A DNA stretch of 64,000 bases. Origin: Cohnella rhizoplanae. Its GTDB lineage: Bacteria > Bacillota > Bacilli > Paenibacillales > Paenibacillaceae. The notes beneath the pieces are model-generated. The model was not told where the DNA came from, did no database searches, and was given only the letters and a program-made list of their open reading frames with translations. This document shows positions 58,835-64,000 of the stretch, in pieces. The stretch is from positions 1 to 64,000 of the forward strand of contig NZ_CAOJCN010000026.1 of NCBI RefSeq assembly GCF_948329515.1. The letters run 5' to 3'. The position numbers and the translations under genes are program-made. Numbering within the stretch: the stretch's first letter is position 1; the number at the start of each line of letters is the position of its first letter.

Positions 58835-60589
58835 TTAGAGCTTGAACTTGGCGACCGCGTCCTCCAGCACCGCGCCCCTCTTCTTGAGATGCGCCGTCGT
58901 GTCCGCGATCCTGCGGGCCGCCTCGAGCTGGTCGGCCGACATTCGCCGGATCGCCGCCGCGCCGTCCGCGCTCGCCGCCGAGATCTGGGACATCTGCTCG
59001 GCGGACGCCGCGACCTCCTCGGAGCCCGCCAGCACCTCCTCGGCTGCCGCCGAGATCTCCTGGATGTGGCCGTTCACGAAGACGAACCGGTCCACCGTAG
59101 CTTCGAACAGCGACTCCACCTCGCCGGAGAGCGCCGTGCCTCTCGCCATCTCCTGCACTTCGCCGGCCATGCGCTCGCCGATCTGCGCGGACTCGCGCCG
59201 AATCTGCGCCAGCAGCGAGGTGACCTGCGTGGCGGACACGGCTGCCGCCTCCGCGAGCTTGCGAACCTCGCCGGCCACGACGCCGAACCCCGCTCCGTGT
59301 TCTCCCGCGCGCACCGCCTCGATGGACGCGTTCAGCGCGAGAATCTTGGTCTGGTCGGCGTTGCTCGCGATCGACTGAAGGACCGGCTCGATCTCCTGCA
59401 TGTAGGCGTTCAGCAGCTGAACCGCTTGCGTCGTCTGCTCGGCGACACCGGACATCGATCCGACCTGCTCCCTGAGCCAGCGGATGGAGCTCCGCCCTCG
59501 CTCCGCCGTCTCCAGCGCCTCCGCGGATGCCGTGGAGACGCTCGACGACGCTTCGGCGACCCGCTGGATGGCCAGCGTGATCTCCTCCATCGACTTCGCG
59601 CTCTCCTCCGCCCCCGTGCGCTGATGCGCCGCACCGTCCGCGAGCTGCGCGATCGAGTGCTCGAGCTGCACGTTCAGCGTCACCATCCGGTCCGCCTCCG
59701 AGCCGAACTGATCGGTCGACCGCACGAGCTCCTCGGTCGTGGCGGACACGTCGCGCACCACGCCGCCGAGCGTGACGCCCAGCCGCTCCGTCATCCGAGT
59801 CATGGCGGCGTACGCTTGCCCGATCTCGTCCTTGGACTGGATGCGCCGTGCGCCCAGATGCCGCTGCGCCTCCGCGAGATCTCCGCCGGCCATGGCCTCC
59901 GCCCCGCGGACGATCGTGCGAAGCGGCCGCAGCGCGCGGGATATGAACCACGCGATCAGCAGAAAGACGAGCAATGTCAGCGCTCCCATCAACACGAAGA
60001 CCGGCACGCTCTTCTCTATGACTTCCCGGTATATCCGATTCGACACGGAGACGTCCGTATCGATGCCGATCGCTCCGATCACCTGGCCGGCCGAGTCGCG
60101 CAGCGGCGCGTACGCGGAGATATAATCGCCGTATTCCGGGTTGTGAATAATGCCGGTCTTGGCCGCGCGGCCATCCAACACCTCGGCGATCGCTTCCCGC
60201 GGCATGTCGGTGACCTCGCCGATCGGAGACGCCGTCTCCTCGTCCTTGGGCTGGCCGTCGATCAGAATGATGGGCTGGCCGTCGTCGTCGATCTTGACCG
60301 TGTACACGTACAGCGCTCCGATCTCCATCCGATAACGGTCCATTTGCCCGCGCAGACGCCAGTAGAGATCGTTCTCTTGCGCATCCTGGATATAAGTCTC
60401 GTAAGCGGCCGTATCGAATTGCCCGGAATAGGCCTCTGCGACATGCATGCCGAAGCGGCCGATCGCTTCCTCGCTAGCCTGCTTGGTGTTGCGGATCTGC
60501 AAATAAATCAATGCGGAAGATAAAATCGCGAGAATCGTCAATATCATGATCGACAGCTTAAAAACGAGACGGCTCCTGAATCTAAACAT
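58835..60589 (-). CDS. Methyl-accepting chemotaxis protein
   Basis: The 584-residue receptor has TM1 ([21 protein letters not shown]), a periplasmic-type single Cache sensor (about 30-175, ending [14 protein letters not shown]), TM2 ([23 protein letters not shown]), HAMP and a long coiled-coil signalling domain. The conserved CheA/CheW tip reads [32 protein letters not shown]. It directs swimming in response to a small molecule. It is monocistronic and convergent with the AraC gene at only 15 bases. Confidence 0.95.
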   Translation of the reverse strand: MFRFRSRLVFKLSIMILTILAILSSALIYLQIRNTKQASEEAIGRFGMHVAEAYSGQFDTAAYETYIQDAQENDLYWRLRGQMDRYRMEIGALYVYTVKIDDDGQPIILIDGQPKDEETASPIGEVTDMPREAIAEVLDGRAAKTGIIHNPEYGDYISAYAPLRDSAGQVIGAIGIDTDVSVSNRIYREVIEKSVPVFVLMGALTLLVFLLIAWFISRALRPLRTIVRGAEAMAGGDLAEAQRHLGARRIQSKDEIGQAYAAMTRMTERLGVTLGGVVRDVSATTEELVRSTDQFGSEADRMVTLNVQLEHSIAQLADGAAHQRTGAEESAKSMEEITLAIQRVAEASSSVSTASAEALETAERGRSSIRWLREQVGSMSGVAEQTTQAVQLLNAYMQEIEPVLQSIASNADQTKILALNASIEAVRAGEHGAGFGVVAGEVRKLAEAAAVSATQVTSLLAQIRRESAQIGERMAGEVQEMARGTALSGEVESLFEATVDRFVFVNGHIQEISAAAEEVLAGSEEVAASAEQMSQISAASADGAAAIRRMSADQLEAARRIADTTAHLKKRGAVLEDAVAKFKL

Positions 60590-60624
60590 GCGGGTCCATG
60601 CTCCCTTAATAGGTATGGTTTATA

Positions 60625-60891
60625 TTAGATGAAGGCATCCGCGGCCAAATAGAGGCTCAGCGCGGCGAGCGCGAGGAAGATCAGCGATAACCGCCGGTTG
60701 CCTCGCAGTTGGATGGCCCATAGGCCAAAGAAAACCGCCGCTGCCAGCTTGGCTCCGCCGTCGTAGCCGGCGTCCTCTCCGAACCGCGAGCCGCTTAAAA
60801 CGATCGATGCGAGCAAAGCGGCGGGCGCCAATATTTTAAACCAGAGCGGTTGTCTTAGAAAAAGCCTGAACATAAACTTCAGTCGCTGCAT
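60625..60891 (-). CDS. Hypothetical small membrane protein
   Basis: The 88-residue product has three hydrophobic segments (LWFKILAPAALLASIVLSG, LAAAVFFGLWAIQL, LSLIFLALAALSLYLAADAFI) and a basic N-terminus. No family was recognised. ATG 60891 lies 12 bases after AAAGGAG; a start at 60915 is inside that site. It is in the same direction as the downstream chemoreceptor gene, 35 bases away. Confidence 0.6.
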   Translation of the reverse strand: MQRLKFMFRLFLRQPLWFKILAPAALLASIVLSGSRFGEDAGYDGGAKLAAAVFFGLWAIQLRGNRRLSLIFLALAALSLYLAADAFI

Positions 60892-61097
60892 ATTCGACGT
60901 CGGCTCCTTTCTCAAAAAAACCTACTAATAGCATATCGGCTCCTTGCCGCTACTACTTTATCGGTTTCTGAGAGGGATAAAGCGAGGGGTAAAAAAAATG
61001 GGCTGCCCCGGGTCTCAGTCGGCCCTTGAACAACCCAATATATATGTTGCGGGTGCGGCGCTCCGGTATGCCGAGGAGCACCGCCTGGGGTCTCGGA

Positions 61098-62321
61098 TCA
61101 CCCGGGCAGCAGCCCGAGCAGCATGCCGCATGCTGCGCCTGCCAGGACAACCGCAACGGGCGGCAGCTTCCAGAAGAACAGCAGCAGGAACAAAAGGAAG
61201 GCCGCTGCCGCATCCGCGGGTCTCGCGACGGCCGTCGTCCACAACGGATCGTATAGCGCGGCCAGTAGGATGCCGACCACCGCCGCGTTGATACCGGTGA
61301 GCGCCCCCCGGACTCTCGGACTGCCACGCAGCGCGTTCCAGAACGGCAGCGCGCCGACGACGAGCAAGAAGGCGGGCAGAAAGATCCCGGCTACCGCGAT
61401 CGCCGCGCCTCCGAGACCTCCTGCCATCGTGCCCAGATAGGCCGCAAAAGTGAACAGCGGCCCCGGCACCGCCTGCGCCGCGCCATAGCCCGCCGAGAAG
61501 TCCGCTTGGCTCACCCAACCCGCAGGCACGACTACGCGCTCCAGCAGCGGAAGCACCACGTGCCCGCCGCCGAACACCAGCGCGCCGGAACGGTAGAAGC
61601 CGTCGAGCATCGCGAGCCATCGCGCGTCGCTCAATCCCCGGAGCAGCGGCAGCCCCGCCAGCAGAACGAAAAATAAAACCAGGCAGACGACCGCGAAGGG
61701 TCGGCCGATCGGAATACGCAGGTCCGTCGCGCCCTCGGACGGCGCCTCCAGGCGGTAGAGCCGCCACCCCGCGAAGCCCGCCGCGACGATGATCATCGCT
61801 TGGGTGTAGGCCGTCGGCCAGACCAAAGTGACGGCGGCCGCCAGGACCGCCAGCGTCGCCCTGCTCCGGTCGGGCGCGAGCTGCCGCCCCATGCCCAATA
61901 CGGCGTGCGCCACGATCGCGACCGCGACGAGCTGAAGACCGTGAATCCATCCCGAATTGCCGATATCGTACCCTTGAACACAATAGGCAAACGCGACGAG
62001 TGCCAGAACGGAAGGCAGCGTAAAACCGAGCCATGCCGCGATGCCCCCGAGCCATCCCGCCCGCGCGACGCCGATGCCGATGCCCACCTGGCTGCTCGCG
62101 GGACCGGGGAGCAGCTGACAGAGGGCGACGAGGTCGGCATAGCTGCGTTCGTCCATCCATTTCCGGCGGCGCACGTATTCCTCGTGGAAATAGCCCAAAT
62201 GGGCGATCGGCCCTCCGAAGGAGGTCAAGCCCAGCTTCGTCGATACGGCCAGCACCGCGAGCGACGCGGCGAGCGTCCCCCTCCGCGCCGATGGTGTTAC
62301 CTCTTGCAGATTAGACCCCAT
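61098..62321 (-). CDS. chrA: Chromate transporter (ChrA, two-domain)
   Basis: The 407-residue protein has two homologous halves of about 190 residues, each with the CHR signature: TKLGLTSFGGPIAHLGYFHEEYVRRRKW...LCQLLPGPASSQVGIGIG and FYRSGALVFGGGHVVLPLLERVVVP...YGAAQAVPGPLFTFAAYLG. It exports chromate, reducing sulfate-mimic toxicity. About ten transmembrane segments are visible. ATG 62321 follows AAGGAG at 12 bases. No chromate reductase or ChrB gene is nearby. The 200-bp region before the next gene (60892-61097) holds no clear element. Confidence 0.94.
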   Translation of the reverse strand: MGSNLQEVTPSARRGTLAASLAVLAVSTKLGLTSFGGPIAHLGYFHEEYVRRRKWMDERSYADLVALCQLLPGPASSQVGIGIGVARAGWLGGIAAWLGFTLPSVLALVAFAYCVQGYDIGNSGWIHGLQLVAVAIVAHAVLGMGRQLAPDRSRATLAVLAAAVTLVWPTAYTQAMIIVAAGFAGWRLYRLEAPSEGATDLRIPIGRPFAVVCLVLFFVLLAGLPLLRGLSDARWLAMLDGFYRSGALVFGGGHVVLPLLERVVVPAGWVSQADFSAGYGAAQAVPGPLFTFAAYLGTMAGGLGGAAIAVAGIFLPAFLLVVGALPFWNALRGSPRVRGALTGINAAVVGILLAALYDPLWTTAVARPADAAAAFLLFLLLFFWKLPPVAVVLAGAACGMLLGLLPG

Positions 62322-62479
62322 TGTCTCTATTCGCTCCTTGGCCAACCGATGATAGATCCTTTATATCACGCGAATGTTGTCGCAGTGTTGTCCGTCATTC
62401 ATGATGAAGCATAGATTCTCGAAGCGGTCCATAAAGTCTAATCAGGCTGCCAATGTACGGATGATTAGGAGGAATCGCA

Positions 62480-63538
62480 GTGTATCTGAGCAAAAAGGCC
62501 ATTCTCGTCGCGGCAAGTATCCTTATTCTACTTCTCTCCGGCGCAAGCGTATATGCGGCCGCGGCCGCGAGCAAACAAACGAGCACGATCTACGCCTGCG
62601 CCAAAAGCGACGGACAGCTGCGCGTCGTCAGCAAGTCCTCGTTATGCAAAAAGAACGAGAAACAGCTCTCATGGAACGTTGTCGGCCCCAAAGGGGATAA
62701 AGGCGACCGCGGGGTTGCGGGTCCGGCCGGTCCGAAGGGGACGAACGGCAAAGACGGCTTGGCCGGACCGCAAGGTCCGCAGGGCGCGAAGGGCGATACG
62801 GGCACGACCGGCGCGACGGGAGCGGCTGGTTCGACCGGCGCGACCGGACCTCAAGGGCCTCAAGGACCTCAGGGCCTGAAGGGCGATGCGGGACCCGCCG
62901 GCCCCGCCGGTCCAACCGGGGCGACTGGCCCGACTGGAGCGGCTGGACCCACAGGCGCGACCGGACCTCAGGGTCCGCAGGGGGAGAAAGGCGAAACGGG
63001 GCCCGCCGGCGCCTCAGGCGCAGCTGGCCCGACCGGCGCGACCGGGCCTCAAGGGCCTCAAGGACCTCAGGGCCTGAAGGGCGATACGGGACCCGCTGGC
63101 CCCGCCGGTCCAACCGGGGCGACTGGCCCTACTGGAGCGGCTGGACCCACAGGCGCAACCGGACCTCAGGGTCCGCAGGGGGAGAAAGGCGATACCGGGC
63201 CTGCCGGTCCTCCGGGGCCGCCCGGCGTCCCCGGAGTGTCAGGCCCGGCCTTCGGCAGCCCGAACATTGCCGACGGATCGGCAAGCGCCGGAACCTCTCT
63301 CGGCTACATGGGCGAAGTATGGCTGTTCGCAGGAAACTTCGCGCCGATCGGCACCCATGTATGCGACGGCACGCTCCTCTCGATCGCACAGAACACCGCG
63401 CTGTTCTCGTTGCTCGGTACCCAGTACGGCGGAGACGGCAAAACAACCTTTGCCTTGCCCGATCTAAGGGATTATGCGCCGGCAGGCGTTAGTTATGTTA
63501 TTAACATGTCGGGTATTTTCCCGCCGCGTTCCGTGTAG
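62480..63538 (+). CDS. Secreted collagen-like protein with tail-collar domain
   Basis: The 352-residue protein has a signal/anchor helix ([22 protein letters not shown]), a short Cys-containing segment ([21 protein letters not shown]), then about 62 Gly-X-Y triplets (about residues 69-255) and a C-terminal phage tail-collar domain ([15 protein letters not shown]...[36 protein letters not shown]). GTG 62480 follows AGGAGG. Collagen stalk plus collar tip is a trimeric fibre design, seen in exosporium and phage proteins. The stalk contains an exact-phase 198-bp duplication. Confidence 0.92.
   Translation: MYLSKKAILVAASILILLLSGASVYAAAAASKQTSTIYACAKSDGQLRVVSKSSLCKKNEKQLSWNVVGPKGDKGDRGVAGPAGPKGTNGKDGLAGPQGPQGAKGDTGTTGATGAAGSTGATGPQGPQGPQGLKGDAGPAGPAGPTGATGPTGAAGPTGATGPQGPQGEKGETGPAGASGAAGPTGATGPQGPQGPQGLKGDTGPAGPAGPTGATGPTGAAGPTGATGPQGPQGEKGDTGPAGPPGPPGVPGVSGPAFGSPNIADGSASAGTSLGYMGEVWLFAGNFAPIGTHVCDGTLLSIAQNTALFSLLGTQYGGDGKTTFALPDLRDYAPAGVSYVINMSGIFPPRSV
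62871..63192 (+). repeat. In-phase 198-bp duplication in the collagen gene
   Basis: The stretch beginning AGGGCCTGAAGGGCGAT at 62871 recurs at 63069, 198 bp later (22 triplets, 66 residues), with about 120 bp of near identity. It is a clear mark of expansion by slippage or unequal recombination. Confidence 0.8.
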
Positions 63539-63569
63539 TATTTTTTCGGCCTGCGATCTCCGGCATGAA

Positions 63570-63600
63570 AACGGCACCCTCGCGGGTGCCTTCTTTCTTT
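63570..63600 (+). terminator. Terminator of the collagen-like gene
   Basis: GGCACCC-TCGC-GGGTGCC followed by TTCTTTCTTT. Confidence 0.85.
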
Positions 63601-63659
63601 CATTCCTTCAGATATACAGATTTTCAGATATTCATTCACGCAGGTCTGGACCGGCCCTG

Positions 63660-64000
63660 CTAGACCTTGTCCAGCGCGAGCCGGAACGCCATTACCGTGA
63701 TGCCGTCATCCGCGGGCTGAAAATCGTACTGCGGCAAGCGCTCGAAGCCGAGCTTCCCGTACAACTGACGCGCATCCTTCATGAATTCGCCGGTATGCAG
63801 GCCGATCGCCCGGTGGCCGGACGCCTTGGCACGCCGGACGCACTCGTCGATCAACGCCGAGGCCACGCCCCGGCCCCGATAGTCGGAGGACACCGCCAGC
63901 ATGCGAATCTCCGGATAGTCCTGCCGATCGGCCTGACCGCCGTAGGCATCCGTGTCGGCGGGAAACAAAACCACGCTGCCCGCGATGGCCCCGTCGATCT
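63660..64000 (-). CDS. GNAT-family N-acetyltransferase (partial at right edge)
   Basis: The frame is open to the window edge and its start is not visible. The visible 113 residues include IDGAIAGSVVLFP, EIRMLAVSSDYRGRGVASALIDECVRRAKASG (acetyl-CoA loop) and the typical C-terminal QLYGKLGFERLPQYDF. It is a GNAT acetyltransferase of unknown substrate. It is convergent with the collagen-like gene, separated by that gene's terminator. Confidence 0.88.
   Translation of the reverse strand, partial: IDGAIAGSVVLFPADTDAYGGQADRQDYPEIRMLAVSSDYRGRGVASALIDECVRRAKASGHRAIGLHTGEFMKDARQLYGKLGFERLPQYDFQPADDGITVMAFRLALDKV

Noticed and set aside
62190-62210. A further copy of the 52-bp repeat core (GCCCAAATGGGC)
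   Set aside because: It lies inside the chromate transporter gene, lacks the flanking TTAGTG and TATCTC parts and is a chance match.

Overview
The window looks like chromosomal DNA of a high-GC, endospore-forming member of the Paenibacillaceae (Paenibacillus/Cohnella type). The evidence is strong GGAGG-type ribosome binding sites with frequent TTG and GTG starts, a Spo0M homologue, a coat-F-type spore coat protein, an RsbQ homologue, and a YesM/YesN two-component pair beside a lipoprotein-dependent sugar ABC importer. No rRNA or tRNA gene, CRISPR array or prophage was seen. An IS3-family element is cut by the left edge and a GNAT acetyltransferase by the right edge.

Layout. 0-7 kb: IS3 end, repeats, then small regulator/enzyme pairs (FMN reductase, MFS/HxlR, SRPBCC-MBL-GNAT, a frameshifted AraC regulator, an NmrA-type reductase with its MarR repressor and two matching operators). 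7.4-9.1 kb: an unusual three-gene cassette of two secreted Hcp-fold proteins around a 50-residue peptide resembling a lasso-peptide precursor. 9.1-14.2 kb: alpha-amylase, the agmatine-to-putrescine genes aguA and aguB, and a citrate synthase. 14.3-17.4 kb: a strong promoter, a structured leader with upstream ORF and intrinsic terminator, then rtcB RNA ligase and an AAA+ ATPase. 17.5-31.4 kb: Lrp/YitT, a coat protein, a sulfatase, a GH35 beta-galactosidase, PadR/DUF2812, acetyltransferases and an SDR.

31.4-45.4 kb is a sugar-acquisition block read mainly leftward: YesM/YesN, binding protein, two permeases, second binding protein, three Gfo/Idh/MocA oxidoreductases, a sugar-phosphate isomerase and a frameshifted ThuA-like protein, with a divergent GH43 glycosidase. 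A good catabolite-repression (cre) site precedes GH43 and a weaker related site precedes the first binding protein. 45.5-64 kb: DUF378, MerR/SRPBCC, Spo0M, epimerase, EamA/MocR, an oligopeptide-type binding protein, an RsbQ/PAS-GGDEF sensing pair, isomerase/AraC, a chemoreceptor, a chromate transporter and a collagen-like protein with a tail-collar tip.

The most unusual non-coding signal is the number of short intergenic repeat arrays. A 52-bp-period family occurs at three distant loci (about 0.3, 47.1 and 56.7 kb). An eight-copy array with an 81-84 bp period carries a perfect hairpin (22.7-23.3 kb). A three-copy array carries a palindrome with a compensatory change (29.8 kb). The strongest candidates for something undescribed are the Hcp/peptide/Hcp cassette and the rtcB leader RNA. 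All calls come from reading the sequence; no database search was run.
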